The position numbers and the translations under genes are program-made. DNA of 64,000 nucleotides, from NCBI RefSeq assembly GCF_001189535.1, contig NZ_CP012070.1, positions 3,100,001-3,164,000 of the forward strand, written 5' to 3'. The stretch is from Arsenicicoccus sp. oral taxon 190. Lineage in GTDB: Bacteria; Actinomycetota; Actinomycetes; Actinomycetales; Dermatophilaceae. The notes beneath the pieces were generated by a model that made no database searches, was not told where the DNA came from, and saw only the letters and a list, made by a program, of their open reading frames with translations. This document shows positions 35,870 through 45,687 of the stretch, in pieces (the first letter of the stretch is position 1; each line of letters starts with the position of its first letter).

Positions 35870-36859
35870 ATGCCCGACCTGGCGAGCAGCCCCCTGCCCG
35901 TGCTCGACACCCACAACGACCTGCCGTGGCAGCTGCGCGAGCGGTGGGGCGGCGACCCCCGGGCCGTCGACCTGCGCGAGGTGCAGTCGCACCTGCACAC
36001 CGACTGGTCCCGGGCGAGCCGCGGCGGGCTGCGGGCGCAGTTCTGGTCGGTCTGCGTCTCCTCCGCCCTGCCCGAGCCCGAGGCCGTGGTCGCCACCCTC
36101 GAGCAGCTCGACCTGGTGCACCGGATGATCAGCACGTATGCCGACCGCCTCGCCCTCGCCGTCGACGTCCGCGGGGTCGAGCAGGCCTGGCGGGACGGCC
36201 GGCTCGCCTCGCTGGTCGGCGTCGAGGGCGGCCACTCGATCGGGTCGTCGCTCGCCGTGCTGCGCCTGCTGCACGCCCTGGGGGCGAGGTACCTCACGCT
36301 GACGCACAACGACAACACCCCCTGGGCGGACAGCGCCACCGACGAGCCGGAGCACGGTGGGTTGACGGCATACGGGCTGGAGGTCGTGCACGAGCTGGAC
36401 CGGCTGGGGATGGTCGTGGACCTGTCCCACGTCTCGGCGGACACGATGCGCGCGGCGCTCGGCGCGACGCGGCACCCGGTGATCTTCTCCCACTCCGGCG
36501 CCCGGGCGGTGACCGACCACGTCCGCAACGTGCCGGACGACGTGCTGCGCACCATGGCGGCGGGCGGCGGCGTGTGCTGCGTGCCCTTCGTGGCGAGGTT
36601 CGTGGCGGCGGACGAGCGCAGCGCCGGCGTCGCGGACGTCGTGGCCCACCTGGAGCACGTGCGCGAGCTCGTGGGCGTCGAGCACGTCGGGCTCGGCGCC
36701 GACTTCGACGGCACCACCCACCTGGCCGGGGGGCTCGGCGACGTCTCGACCTACCCGGTCCTGCTGGACGCGCTGCGCCGACGCGGCTGGAGCCGGCGCG
36801 ACCTGGAGGCCCTCGGGCACCGCAACGTGCTGCGGGTGCTCGACGCCGTCACCGGCTGA
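35870..36859 (+). CDS. Membrane dipeptidase (peptidase M19, renal dipeptidase family)
   Basis: A 329-residue zinc dipeptidase. Metal ligands are in [11 protein letters not shown] (His-x-Asp, about 13-20), the bridging Glu in [10 protein letters not shown] (about 119), [15 protein letters not shown] and the C-terminal GLGADFDGT. No signal peptide is visible, so it is likely cytoplasmic despite the family name. It diverges from rimO across a 37-bp gap. Confidence 0.92.
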   Translation: MPDLASSPLPVLDTHNDLPWQLRERWGGDPRAVDLREVQSHLHTDWSRASRGGLRAQFWSVCVSSALPEPEAVVATLEQLDLVHRMISTYADRLALAVDVRGVEQAWRDGRLASLVGVEGGHSIGSSLAVLRLLHALGARYLTLTHNDNTPWADSATDEPEHGGLTAYGLEVVHELDRLGMVVDLSHVSADTMRAALGATRHPVIFSHSGARAVTDHVRNVPDDVLRTMAAGGGVCCVPFVARFVAADERSAGVADVVAHLEHVRELVGVEHVGLGADFDGTTHLAGGLGDVSTYPVLLDALRRRGWSRRDLEALGHRNVLRVLDAVTG

Positions 36860-36866
36860 CGACCCG

Positions 36867-39590
36867 TCAGCGGCGACCGCGGTCGGTGAGCTCCCAGGCG
36901 TCCTCGGACTCCTCGTCCTCCGCCTCGTCGACGACGCGGCCGGTCGCCATGTCCTCCGAGGCCCCGCCGTAGGGGTCGGCGGCGGGGGCGGCCGGCTCGG
37001 CGGCCGGCGGCTCCTCCCCCTTCATGACGGCCAGCGTGGCCGGCAGGTCGTCCGGCTTGATGAGCACGTCCCGGGCCTTGGAGCCCTCGGAGGGGCCCAC
37101 GACGCCGCGCGACTCGAGCAGGTCCATGAGGCGACCCGCCTTGGCGAACCCGACGCGCAGCTTGCGCTGCAGCATCGACGTGGACCCGAACTGCGAGGTC
37201 ACCACCAGCTCGGTGGCCTGCAGCAGCAGCTCGAGGTCGTCGCCGATGTCGTCGTCGATCTGCTTCTTGGCGGCGACGACGGTCACGTCCTCGCGGTAGC
37301 TCGGCTTGAGCTGCTCGGTGACCCGCTTGACGACCTCGTTGATCTCGGTCTCGGTGACCCAGGCGCCCTGGACGCGCATCGGCTTGGACGCCCCCATCGG
37401 CAGGAAGAGCGCGTCGCCCTGGCCGATGAGCTTCTCGGCGCCCGGCTGGTCGAGCACGACCCGGGAGTCGGCCAGCGAGGACGTGGCGAAGGCCATCCGC
37501 GACGGGACGTTGGCCTTGATCAGACCCGTGACGACGTCCACCGAGGGGCGCTGCGTCGCGAGCACCAGGTGGATGCCGGCGGCGCGGGCGAGCTGGGTGA
37601 TGCGCACGATCGACTCCTCGACGTCGCGCGGCGCCACCATCATCAGGTCGGCGAGCTCGTCGACGATCACGAGCAGGTAGGGGTAGGGGTGGATCTCCCG
37701 CTCCGACCCGGGCAGCGGCTTGACCTGCCCCGCCCGCACCGCCTTGTTGAAGTCGTCGACATGCTTGAAGCCGAAGTTGGCCAGGTCGTCGTAGCGCTGG
37801 TCCATCTCCCGCACGACCCACTGCAGCGCCTCGGCGGCCTTCTTGGGGTTGGTGATGATCGGCGTGATCAGGTGCGGGATGCCGTCGTATGCCGTCAGCT
37901 CCACCCGCTTGGGGTCGACCAGGATCATCCGCACCTCGTCGGGCGTCGAGCGCATCAGGATCGAGGTGATCATCGAGTTGACGAAGCTGGACTTGCCCGC
38001 ACCGGTGGCGCCGGCGACCAGCATGTGGGGCATCTTGGCGAGGTTGGCGATGACGTATCCGCCCTCGACGTCCTTGCCCACGCCCATGACCATCGGGTGC
38101 GTGTTGTTACGGGCGACCTGGGAGCGCAGCACGTCGCCGAGGCAGACGTTCTCGCGGTCGGTGTTGGGGATCTCCACGCCGATCGCCGACTTGCCCGGGA
38201 TCGGGGAGAGGATGCGCACGTCGGCGCTGGCCACGGCGTAGGCGATGTTCTTGGAGAGCGCGGTGATGCGCTCGACCTTGACGCCCGGCCCGAGCTCGAC
38301 GACGTAGCGCGTCACCGTCGGGCCTCGGGTGAAGCCGGTGACCTGCGCGTCGATGTCGAACTGCTCGAGCACCCCCGTCAGCGCCTCGACCACGCGGTCG
38401 TTTGCGGCGCTGCGCTCCTTGTGCGGGGGCCCGGGCTTGAGGATGGTGTCCTCGGGCAGGTGGTAGGTGATGTCGCCAGCGAGGGCCAGCTGCTCGACGC
38501 GGGCCGGCAGCGGCTCGGTCGGCGGGGCCTCCAGCTGCGGCTTGCTCGGGACCGGTGCCAGGGGGCGCGTCGCCCCGGCATCCTCGCCCCGGCCGCGCGC
38601 GCCGGCGGGCCCATCGGGCTCGTCCTCCGGGGCGTCACCCGCAGCCGCGGCGTTGTCCTTGGCACGCTGCAGCGCGGCCGCCTCGGCGCCCACCGGACGC
38701 TTCTGCCCCGGGCGCGGCCCCGCGGTGCGCCCGCTGGGCTCCACCACGGCCGCCTGCTCGTAGGCCTCATCGCCGTCGCGCTCGTCGAGCTCGGCGTCCA
38801 GCCGGCGGCGTCGCCGACGAGCGGGGGCGTCGGCCTCCTCGGCTTCGCGCGAGGGCCCTTCCGCCCCCACGAAGAGCCGCAGGTAGGCGTCGCGCAGACG
38901 GGGACCCACCTGGTGGACGGGAGTCTTGGTGATGACCAGCAGGCCGAAAACACCCAGCAGCACCAGGATCGGCACGGCGCCGTAGACGCTGACCGCCGCC
39001 GCGAGCGGGCTCGAGGCGAGGAAGCCGAAGATCCCGCCGGCCGCCTGCATAGCCTCCGCGCCGGCGCCGGGGTCGGGCAACCCCTTCGCGATGTGCGCGA
39101 TGCCGCAGGCCGCGAGCAGCACCGCGAAGGTGCCGATGGCGATGCGGTTGGTGGCGTGGGAGTCGTCGGGGGCGCGCAGCACCCGCAGCCCGAAGCCGAG
39201 CAGCACCAGCGGCACGACCAGCGCGATGCAGCCCACGGTGCCGGCGACCACGGTGTGGACGACGGCGCCGGGCCACCCGGGCATGCCCCACCACTCGCGC
39301 GCCGCCACCACGATGGCCAGGGCGACGAGGAGGAAGCCCACCCCGTCCCGGCGGTGCTCCGGCTCCAGGTCCGTGGCGCCGTGGCCGACGCTCCGGACGC
39401 CGCCGCCGACCACGTGGGCCAGCCCCATCCAGGTGCCCCGCAGCGCCCGCACGGGCAGCGGCAGGCCGCCGTCGCGGGTCTTGGTGGGAGCCGGGCGCCG
39501 GGTGGCGCCGCCGCTGGAACCGGGACGCGTCGAACCGCCTCGGCTCGTCGAGCTCGAGCGTGAGGTGCTGGTGGAGCCACGGGTCGCCAT
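36867..39590 (-). CDS. ftsK: DNA translocase FtsK
   Basis: A 907-residue chromosome-segregation motor at the division septum. A basic Ser/Thr-rich N-terminus is followed by four membrane helices (about 75-230), an acidic linker, the motor domain with Walker A GATGAGKSSFVNSMI (about 527-541) and Walker B LLVIVDELADLMMV, and the winged-helix gamma domain (about 770-835) that reads polar KOPS sequences. A charged tail (EDEESEDAWELTDRGRR) closes the protein. The ATG at 39590 is chosen; another reading 33 nt longer exists. Confidence 0.95.
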   Translation of the reverse strand: MATRGSTSTSRSSSTSRGGSTRPGSSGGATRRPAPTKTRDGGLPLPVRALRGTWMGLAHVVGGGVRSVGHGATDLEPEHRRDGVGFLLVALAIVVAAREWWGMPGWPGAVVHTVVAGTVGCIALVVPLVLLGFGLRVLRAPDDSHATNRIAIGTFAVLLAACGIAHIAKGLPDPGAGAEAMQAAGGIFGFLASSPLAAAVSVYGAVPILVLLGVFGLLVITKTPVHQVGPRLRDAYLRLFVGAEGPSREAEEADAPARRRRRRLDAELDERDGDEAYEQAAVVEPSGRTAGPRPGQKRPVGAEAAALQRAKDNAAAAGDAPEDEPDGPAGARGRGEDAGATRPLAPVPSKPQLEAPPTEPLPARVEQLALAGDITYHLPEDTILKPGPPHKERSAANDRVVEALTGVLEQFDIDAQVTGFTRGPTVTRYVVELGPGVKVERITALSKNIAYAVASADVRILSPIPGKSAIGVEIPNTDRENVCLGDVLRSQVARNNTHPMVMGVGKDVEGGYVIANLAKMPHMLVAGATGAGKSSFVNSMITSILMRSTPDEVRMILVDPKRVELTAYDGIPHLITPIITNPKKAAEALQWVVREMDQRYDDLANFGFKHVDDFNKAVRAGQVKPLPGSEREIHPYPYLLVIVDELADLMMVAPRDVEESIVRITQLARAAGIHLVLATQRPSVDVVTGLIKANVPSRMAFATSSLADSRVVLDQPGAEKLIGQGDALFLPMGASKPMRVQGAWVTETEINEVVKRVTEQLKPSYREDVTVVAAKKQIDDDIGDDLELLLQATELVVTSQFGSTSMLQRKLRVGFAKAGRLMDLLESRGVVGPSEGSKARDVLIKPDDLPATLAVMKGEEPPAAEPAAPAADPYGGASEDMATGRVVDEAEDEESEDAWELTDRGRR

Positions 39591-39894
39591 GCTCCGCAGG
39601 CTACGGGACGGGCCCATCCGCACCGCCCGTCACACGCGCACCGGTGATCACAATGTGACCCGGCTGGGAAGGTCCCTCCCGGAGCCGTCCCGGAGCCGTC
39701 ATGGGGCCGTTCCGGGGCCGACACGCCGACCACCCGCTTCGGCACGAACGCCCCAGGTGGTGCATGATCGATCGACGGGGCGTCATCGTCCCCGCCAGCC
39801 CCCGTCGGGGTGCGCGTGCTCGTGACGACGCGCGGCTCCGGCGGCCGGGGGGTGGTGGGCACCAGCTGACGGCAGGACGAAGGACCACCGACTG
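39591..39894. other. 304-bp divergent intergenic region ftsK / glycosyltransferase
   Basis: No gene recognised. It holds a small palindrome TCACAATGTGA (39648-39658), four 10-11-bp degenerate direct repeats CCCGGAGCCGT (39678-39720), and GAAGGA before the glycosyltransferase ATG. It must contain the promoters of both divergent genes. Confidence 0.5.
39678..39720. repeat. Short direct repeats upstream of ftsK
   Basis: CCCGGAGCCGT occurs twice exactly (39678-39688, 39689-39699), followed by diverged copies CATGGGGCCGT and TCCGGGGCCG. Too short to interpret; possibly a regulator-binding array or slippage. Confidence 0.5.
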
Positions 39895-41130
39895 ATGAGG
39901 ATCGCGCACGTCACCGACTTCTACCTCCCCCGCCTCGGCGGGATCGAGATGCAGGTCGCAGAGCTGACCGGTCGCCAGCGGGCGGCGGGTCATGAGGTCG
40001 TGGTCATCACGAGCTCCCCCTCCGACAAGGACGGGCCCGCCAGCGGTGACCCCTACGCGGCCACCCACACCAGCGCCGGCGTCCCCTTCGGGCCGGACCG
40101 GGTCGCGCGGCTGACCGACGACCTGCGGTGGTCCAACGCCATACATCCCGCCGCCTGGCGCCGCGGCTCGCGCGCCGTGCGCACCGGCGGCTTCGACCTC
40201 GTGCACTGCCACGTCGGGGTCGGCAGCCCCCTCGGATTCTTCGCCGCCCGGGCCGCCGCCCGCGCCGGCATCCCGACCGTGGTGACGGTGCACTCGCTCT
40301 GGGCCTGGGCCATCGACCTCTTCCGGGTGTGCAACCTGGTGTGGGGCTGGACCCGACTCCCGATCACCTGGACCGCGGTCAGCGACACGGCCGCCCGGCA
40401 CGTCCGCCGGGTCCTGCCGGACGGCGCGGTCGTGCACGTGGTCCCCAACGGCGTCGACCCCGCCCGGTGGGCCCGGCGCGCGGGCTACCCGGACCGTGAC
40501 GGCGAGATCACGGTGGCGGCCGTCATGCGCCTCAGCGCCCGCAAGCGACCGCTGCCGCTGCTGCGGATGCTTCGCGAGGCCCAGGACCGCCTCGGCGACG
40601 CCGCGACGATCCGGCTGCAGGTGGCCGGGTGCGGTCCCCGGCAGTCCGCCATGGAGCGCTACCTGCGCCGGCACGACCTGGCCGACCAGGTGACCCTGCA
40701 CGGCCGCCTGGACCGCGACCACGTGCGGCTGATGCTGGAGTCCAGCGACGCCTTCGTGGCCCCGGCCAACCTCGAGTCCTTCGGGCTGGCCGCGCTGGAG
40801 GCCCGCTGCGCGGGCCTGCCCATCGTCGCCAAGGCGTCCGGCGGGCTCCCGGAGTTCATCAAGCACGGCCGCGAGGGGCTGATCTGCGAGACCGACGGGG
40901 ACATGACGGTCGCGCTGGAGCGCCTGGCGCGCGACCGTGACCTGCTGCAGACGCTGCAGCAGCACAACCGCACCGAGGACTGCGCGGTCATCTGGCCCCA
41001 CACGTTGTCGCTGCTCGCCGCGGTCTACGAGGAGGCCGGCGTGCCCGACGTGTCGTTGCTGCCGGACGTCGACCTGTCGACGCTGGCGCCGGGCGCCGAC
41101 CGGTCCGCCCGGCTGCGGGGTCGCTCGTGA
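39895..41130 (+). CDS. Glycosyltransferase family 4
   Basis: A 411-residue GT-B enzyme. The N-terminus MRIAHVTDFYLPRLGGIEMQ and GFDLVHCHVGVGSPLGFFAA are followed by the nucleotide-sugar-binding C-domain (ITVAAVMRLSARKRPLPLLR, and the E-x7-E motif in PANLESFGLAALEARCAGLP). The acceptor is unknown; this group builds glycolipids or cell-surface glycans. The downstream DMT transporter gene overlaps by 4 bp, a pair I would expect to act together. Confidence 0.88.
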   Translation: MRIAHVTDFYLPRLGGIEMQVAELTGRQRAAGHEVVVITSSPSDKDGPASGDPYAATHTSAGVPFGPDRVARLTDDLRWSNAIHPAAWRRGSRAVRTGGFDLVHCHVGVGSPLGFFAARAAARAGIPTVVTVHSLWAWAIDLFRVCNLVWGWTRLPITWTAVSDTAARHVRRVLPDGAVVHVVPNGVDPARWARRAGYPDRDGEITVAAVMRLSARKRPLPLLRMLREAQDRLGDAATIRLQVAGCGPRQSAMERYLRRHDLADQVTLHGRLDRDHVRLMLESSDAFVAPANLESFGLAALEARCAGLPIVAKASGGLPEFIKHGREGLICETDGDMTVALERLARDRDLLQTLQQHNRTEDCAVIWPHTLSLLAAVYEEAGVPDVSLLPDVDLSTLAPGADRSARLRGRS

Positions 41131-42038
41131 CCCACGTCATCCTGCTCTCGGTCGCCGCCACGCTGGTCTTCGCCATGAGCTCGGTGCTCAAGCACCGCAG
41201 CGCCGGCACCATGCCCGTCATCGAGGGGTCCGGGGCGGCCCGCATCGGCGGCTACGTCCGCGCCATGGTGACCCACCCGATGTGGCTCGGCGGCCTGCTG
41301 TGCGACGCCGGCGCCATCGTCCTGCAGGTCCTGGCGCTCAGCCAGGGCGCCATCTCGGTGGTCCAGCCGATGCTGACCCTGGCGCTGGTCTTCTCCCTGG
41401 TCTTCAACGCGTGGCTGCTCAAGCAGCGGCCGTCGGGGCGCGAGATCCTGCTGGCCCTGGCCCTGGTGGCCGGCCTCGTGCTCTTCCTGTGGGCCTCCGG
41501 CGCGGTCGCGCCGCGCGGCGCCGAGGCCAAGGGCGCGCGCGGCCCCGCGATCTGGGTCGGGGTCACCACCACCGTGCTGGTCGTGGCCTGCGTGACGGTG
41601 GCCCGGCGGGTCGGTCCGCGGCGCAAGGCGGCCCTGCTCGGCACCGCCGTCGCCGCCGTCTACGCCTGCACCGCCGCGCTCATCAAGACCTGCACCCGGA
41701 TCGTCGACCACGGCGTCCCGGACCTGCTGATGTCCTGGCAGCTCTACACCCTCATCCTCGCCGGGGCGCTCGGCCTGATCCTCAACCAGATGGCCTTCCA
41801 GGCCGGTCCGCTGGTGTCCAGCCTGCCGGTCATCGCCAGCTTGGACCCGCTCTTCAGCCTGGTCATCGGCCGCGCGGTCTACAACGAGCGGCTCCACGCC
41901 CAGCCCAAGGACCTGCTGCTGGAGGGCATCGGCCTGGCGATGCTGCTGGCCTCCGTCTTCGCGCTCAGCATCATCTCGGCCCGCCACCAGCAGGACGAGA
42001 TCGAGGGCCCCGCGGCGCAGGAGAAGTCCCTGGCCTGA
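41127..42038 (+). CDS. DMT superfamily membrane transporter
   Basis: A 303-residue protein with about nine to ten hydrophobic helices (LLSVAATLVFAMSSVLKHRS, GAIVLQVLALSQGAISVVQPMLTLALV, GLILNQMAFQAGPLVSSLPVI). This is the drug/metabolite transporter layout resembling NIPA/EamA-like carriers. Starts with GTG overlapping the glycosyltransferase stop (GTGA). Possible roles are lipid- or sugar-intermediate transport linked to the GT4 enzyme; unproven. Confidence 0.82.
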   Translation: MTHVILLSVAATLVFAMSSVLKHRSAGTMPVIEGSGAARIGGYVRAMVTHPMWLGGLLCDAGAIVLQVLALSQGAISVVQPMLTLALVFSLVFNAWLLKQRPSGREILLALALVAGLVLFLWASGAVAPRGAEAKGARGPAIWVGVTTTVLVVACVTVARRVGPRRKAALLGTAVAAVYACTAALIKTCTRIVDHGVPDLLMSWQLYTLILAGALGLILNQMAFQAGPLVSSLPVIASLDPLFSLVIGRAVYNERLHAQPKDLLLEGIGLAMLLASVFALSIISARHQQDEIEGPAAQEKSLA

Positions 42039-42051
42039 GGGGCCCTCGACC

Positions 42052-43764
42052 TCACGCGTCGATGACGACGGGGATGATCATGGGCCGCCGGCGCAGCTTG
42101 GTGCCCACCCAGGACCCGAGGGTCCGGCGCACGACCTGCTGCAGCGCGTAGGTGTCGGTGGTGCCCTTGGCCATGGCCTCGATGACGGCCTGCTCGACGC
42201 GTGGTCGGATCCGGTCGAAGACCTCCTGGTCCTCGGCCACGCCGCGGGAGGTGATCTCGGGCTCGCTGACGACCTCCCCGGTCGAGGTGTCGACGACGAC
42301 GATCGCCGTCACGAAACCCTCGTCCCGCAGGATCCGGCGGTCGCGCAGCAGCTCGTCGCTGGTCTCGCCGCCGAGGGCCGACCCGTCGACGTAGACGTAG
42401 CCGCACGGCACCTCGCCCACGATCTCGGCGACGCCGTCGACCAGGTCGACGACGGTGCCGTCCTGGCACAGCAGCACGCGCTCGCGCGGGACGCCGGTGG
42501 CCTCGGCCAGCCGGCCGTTGGCGACCAGGTGCCGCCACTCGCCGTGCACCGGCATGACGTTGCGCGGCTTGACGATGTTGTAGCAGTAGAGCAGCTCGCC
42601 GGCGCTGGCGTGGCCGCTGACGTGCACCTTGGCGTTGCCCTTGTGCACCACGTCCGCGCCGAGCCGCATCAGGCCGTTGATGACGCGGTAGACGGCGTTC
42701 TCGTTGCCGGGGATCAGCGACGACGCGAGCAGCACCGTGTCGCCGGGACCGACCTCGATGCGGTGGTCGCGGTTCGCCATACGGCTCAGGGCCGCCATCG
42801 GCTCGCCCTGAGAACCGGTGCAGACGAGCACCAGCTGGTCGTCGCGCAGCGAGTCGACCTTCTTGATGTCGATCAGGACGCCGTCGGGCACGTGCAGGTA
42901 GCCGAGCTCCGCGGCGATGGTCATGTTGCGGACCATGGACCGCCCCACCATGGCGACGCGCCGACCCGCCTTGTGCGCGGCGTCCAGCACCTGCTGCACG
43001 CGGTGCACGTGGGAGGAGAAGCAGGCGACGATGATCCGGCCCTCGGTATGCCGGAACACCTTGTCGATGGCCGGGGCGATCTCGCGCTCGGGGGTGGTGA
43101 ACCCGGGCACCTCGGCGTTGGTGGAGTCCGTCAGGAAGAGGTCCACGCCCTCCTCCCCCAGCCGCGCGAAGGCCCTCAGGTCGGTGAGGCGCCGGTCCAG
43201 CGGCAGCTGGTCCATCTTGAAGTCGCCGGTGTGCAGCAGCACCCCGGCGTCGGTGCGCACGCACACCGCGAGGGCGTCGGGGATCGAGTGGTTGACCGCG
43301 ACGAACTCGAGGCCCCACACGCCCAGGTGCTCGGTCTGCCCCTCGCGCACCCCGAGGGTGTAGGGGCTGATCCGGTGCTCCTTGAGCTTGGCCTCGACCA
43401 GCGCGAGCGTGAGCTGGGAGCCGAGCAGGGGGATGTCCGGCTTGCGCTGGAGCAGGTAGGGCAGCGCACCGATGTGGTCCTCGTGCCCATGGGTGAGCAC
43501 GATCGCGTCGACGTCGTCGAGGCGGTCCCGCAGGTAGTCGAAGTCCGGCAGGATCAGGTCGATGCCGGGGTGGTGCTCCTCGGGGAAGAGCACCCCGCAG
43601 TCGATCACGAGCAGCCGGCCGCGATGCTCGAGCACCGTCATGTTGCGACCCACCTCGCCGAGGCCGCCGAGGGCGACGACGCGCAGGCCGTCGGCCGGGA
43701 GCGCAGGGAGGGCGGGCAGGTCGGGGACGACCTCGGTCACGAGGTCGGAGGAACGAGAGGTCAC
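42052..43764 (-). CDS. rnj: Ribonuclease J
   Basis: A 570-residue metallo-beta-lactamase/beta-CASP nuclease with 5'-3' exo- and endonuclease activity in mRNA decay and rRNA maturation. Catalytic motif THGHEDHIGAL (about 91-101), VNHSIPDA, LLHTGDFKMDQ, the beta-CASP block and the PVHGEWRHL motif (about 406) are intact, with the RNase J C-terminal domain. GTG start overlapping the dapA stop (GTGA): a dapA-rnj operon, as in mycobacteria. Confidence 0.96.
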   Translation of the reverse strand: MTSRSSDLVTEVVPDLPALPALPADGLRVVALGGLGEVGRNMTVLEHRGRLLVIDCGVLFPEEHHPGIDLILPDFDYLRDRLDDVDAIVLTHGHEDHIGALPYLLQRKPDIPLLGSQLTLALVEAKLKEHRISPYTLGVREGQTEHLGVWGLEFVAVNHSIPDALAVCVRTDAGVLLHTGDFKMDQLPLDRRLTDLRAFARLGEEGVDLFLTDSTNAEVPGFTTPEREIAPAIDKVFRHTEGRIIVACFSSHVHRVQQVLDAAHKAGRRVAMVGRSMVRNMTIAAELGYLHVPDGVLIDIKKVDSLRDDQLVLVCTGSQGEPMAALSRMANRDHRIEVGPGDTVLLASSLIPGNENAVYRVINGLMRLGADVVHKGNAKVHVSGHASAGELLYCYNIVKPRNVMPVHGEWRHLVANGRLAEATGVPRERVLLCQDGTVVDLVDGVAEIVGEVPCGYVYVDGSALGGETSDELLRDRRILRDEGFVTAIVVVDTSTGEVVSEPEITSRGVAEDQEVFDRIRPRVEQAVIEAMAKGTTDTYALQQVVRRTLGSWVGTKLRRRPMIIPVVIDA

Positions 43765-44651
43765 AGCAGTCCTGAGTCACGAAGGCCGGATCGGACGATC
43801 TCGACCTGGTCGGGGGTGGCCTCGACGAGCGGCAGGCGCACGCTGCGGTGAGCGAGCACGCCGAGCTCGACGAGGGCCGCCTTGGTCATGATGGCGCCCT
43901 GGGTGACGTTCATCACCGCGTCGACGACGGGCACGAGGCGCCGGTGGATCTCGCGGGCGCGCTCCACGTCGCCGGCGGCCATGGCGCCGACCATCTGGGA
44001 GTACTCCACCCCCGCGACGTGCCCGACGACGCTCACGATGCCCACGGCGCCGAGGGCGAGGTGGGCGAAGTTGGCGACGTCGTCGCCGGAGTACCACTGC
44101 AGGTCGGTGCGGCTGAGCACCTTGGTCGCGGCCCACAGGTCGCCCTTGGCGTCCTTGACCGCGACGATCCGCGGGTGGTCGGCCAGCCGCAGCAGCAGCT
44201 CGGTGGGGATGGGCACCCCGGCGCGGCCGGGGATGTCGTAGAGCATCACCGGCAGGTCGGTGGCGTCCGCGACGGTCCGGAAGTGGGCCTCGAGCCCGGC
44301 CACCGGGGGCTTGTTGTAGTAGGGGGTGACGACGAGCAGCCCGTCGGCGCCCGCGTCGGCCGCCTGCCGCGCCAGCTCGACGGTGTGCCGGGTGTCGTTG
44401 GTCCCGACCCCCGCGACCAGCACCACGCCGTCGCCGACCGCCTCGCGGGTGAGGCGCAGCAGCTCGACCTTCTCGGCATCGCTCGTGGTGGGCGACTCGC
44501 CGGTGGTGCCGTTGACGACGATGCCGTCGTGACCGTGGTCGACGAGGTGGCGGGCGACCCGCTGGACGCCGTCACGGTCGAGGGAGCCGTCCGGCAGCAT
44601 GGGCGTGACGACGGCCGAGAGGACACGTCCGAAGGCGGGTGCTGACGTCAT
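43761..44651 (-). CDS. dapA: 4-hydroxy-tetrahydrodipicolinate synthase
   Basis: A 296-residue TIM-barrel enzyme condensing pyruvate with aspartate semialdehyde, the first step of the diaminopimelate branch that DapF finishes. It shows [33 protein letters not shown], the YDIPGR motif and the Schiff-base lysine in [14 protein letters not shown]. The start [14 protein letters not shown] lies only 7 nt after a perfect -10 hexamer and lacks a ribosome-binding site, so a leaderless transcript is likely. Confidence 0.96.
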   Translation of the reverse strand: MTSAPAFGRVLSAVVTPMLPDGSLDRDGVQRVARHLVDHGHDGIVVNGTTGESPTTSDAEKVELLRLTREAVGDGVVLVAGVGTNDTRHTVELARQAADAGADGLLVVTPYYNKPPVAGLEAHFRTVADATDLPVMLYDIPGRAGVPIPTELLLRLADHPRIVAVKDAKGDLWAATKVLSRTDLQWYSGDDVANFAHLALGAVGIVSVVGHVAGVEYSQMVGAMAAGDVERAREIHRRLVPVVDAVMNVTQGAIMTKAALVELGVLAHRSVRLPLVEATPDQVEIVRSGLRDSGLL

Positions 44652-44658
44652 ACGGCCC

Positions 44659-44680
44659 AATGTATCCCGGCGCACCGACA
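44659..44680 (-). promoter_or_regulatory. RecA-NDp/PafBC-type promoter of dapA-rnj
   Basis: Minus strand: TGTCGGTG (44680-44673), 8 nt, TACATT (44664-44659), then 7 nt to the dapA ATG. It matches TGTCRGTG-N8-TANNNT completely, with correct orientation and distance for a leaderless mRNA. Confidence 0.7.
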
Positions 44681-44722
44681 GGGGTGACGGACCACGCTGG
44701 CGCCGGGGCCCGGACGTAGACA

Positions 44723-44766
44723 GATCGCGTAGCCACCCGCTCGGGGGTCCGGGTGGCTACGCGATC
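44723..44766. repeat. Perfect 16-bp inverted repeat in dapA/thyA intergenic region
   Basis: GATCGCGTAGCCACCC (44723-44738) and GGGTGGCTACGCGATC (44751-44766) are exact complements around a 12-nt loop. The neighbours are divergent and neither strand shows a T-tract, so it is not an ordinary end-of-gene terminator. It may be a regulator site, a structured RNA element, or the terminator of an unseen short transcript. Confidence 0.85.
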
Positions 44767-44823
44767 CACGGGCTACATCGGCGCGCACCCCGCAGGCGTT
44801 ACAGCCCACCCGGATCCCAGCCG

Positions 44824-44839
44824 TGTGACCTCGGTCACA
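44824..44839. promoter_or_regulatory. CRP/GlxR-type binding site upstream of thyA
   Basis: TGTGACCTCGGTCACA is a perfect TGTGA-N6-TCACA site, 57 bp before the thyA start and about 160 bp from the dapA promoter. Confidence 0.7.
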
Positions 44840-44895
44840 GCCGGTCGGCGTGCGTCCCCCGCGGTCGAGCCGCGTCCCCCACTACGGTGGTGGCC

Positions 44896-45687
44896 ATGCA
44901 GCAGTACCTCCAGCTCGTGGACCACGTCCTCACCCACGGCGTGGACAAGGCGGACCGCACCGGCACCGGGACCCGCAGCGTCTTCGGCCACCAGATGCGC
45001 TTCGACCTCGCCGCCGGCTTCCCGGTCCTGACCACCAAGAAGCTCCACCTGCGCTCGATCATCGGCGAGCTGCTGTGGTTCCTGCGGGGAGACACCAACG
45101 TGCGGTGGCTCCAGGAGCGCGGCATCTCCATCTGGGACGAGTGGGCCGACGCCGACGGGGAGCTCGGGCCGGTCTACGGCCACCAGTGGCGCAGCTGGCC
45201 CACCCCCGACGGCCGGCACGTCGACCAGATCGCCCAGGTCGTCGAAGGGATCCGGCGCAACCCCGACTCGCGCCGGCACATCGTGTCCGCCTGGAACGTC
45301 GCCGAGCTGGACCAGATGGCGCTGCCGCCGTGCCACACGATGTTCCAGTTCTACGTGGCCCAGGGGCGGCTGTCCTGCCAGCTCTACCAGCGCAGCGCCG
45401 ACATCTTCCTCGGGGTGCCCTTCAACATCGCGAGCTACGCGCTGCTCACGATGATGGTGGCGCAGCAGACCGGGTTGGAGCCCGGCGACTTCGTCCACAC
45501 GCTCGGCGACGCGCACCTCTACAGCAACCACCTGGAGCAGGCCCGGCTGCAGCTCACCCGCGAGCCCAAGCCGCTGCCCCGCATGGTGATCACGCCCCGG
45601 GTGTCCATCGACCGCTACGAGATCGAGGACTTCACGCTGGAGGGTTACGTCGCGGACCCCTCGATCAAGGCGCCCATCGCCGTATGA
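44896..45687 (+). CDS. thyA: Thymidylate synthase ThyA
   Basis: A 263-residue folate-dependent enzyme making dTMP from dUMP. The nucleophile is in [12 protein letters not shown] (Cys146, as in E. coli), with [38 protein letters not shown] and the C-terminal IKAPIAV. TACGGT just 7 nt before the ATG could be a -10 for a leaderless mRNA. Its stop overlaps folA (ATGA). Confidence 0.97.
   Translation: MQQYLQLVDHVLTHGVDKADRTGTGTRSVFGHQMRFDLAAGFPVLTTKKLHLRSIIGELLWFLRGDTNVRWLQERGISIWDEWADADGELGPVYGHQWRSWPTPDGRHVDQIAQVVEGIRRNPDSRRHIVSAWNVAELDQMALPPCHTMFQFYVAQGRLSCQLYQRSADIFLGVPFNIASYALLTMMVAQQTGLEPGDFVHTLGDAHLYSNHLEQARLQLTREPKPLPRMVITPRVSIDRYEIEDFTLEGYVADPSIKAPIAV

Noticed and set aside
39648..39658. 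TCACAATGTGA palindrome upstream of ftsK
   Set aside because: It has CRP half-sites in the wrong order and spacing (TCACA before TGTGA) and is too short to call an operator alone.
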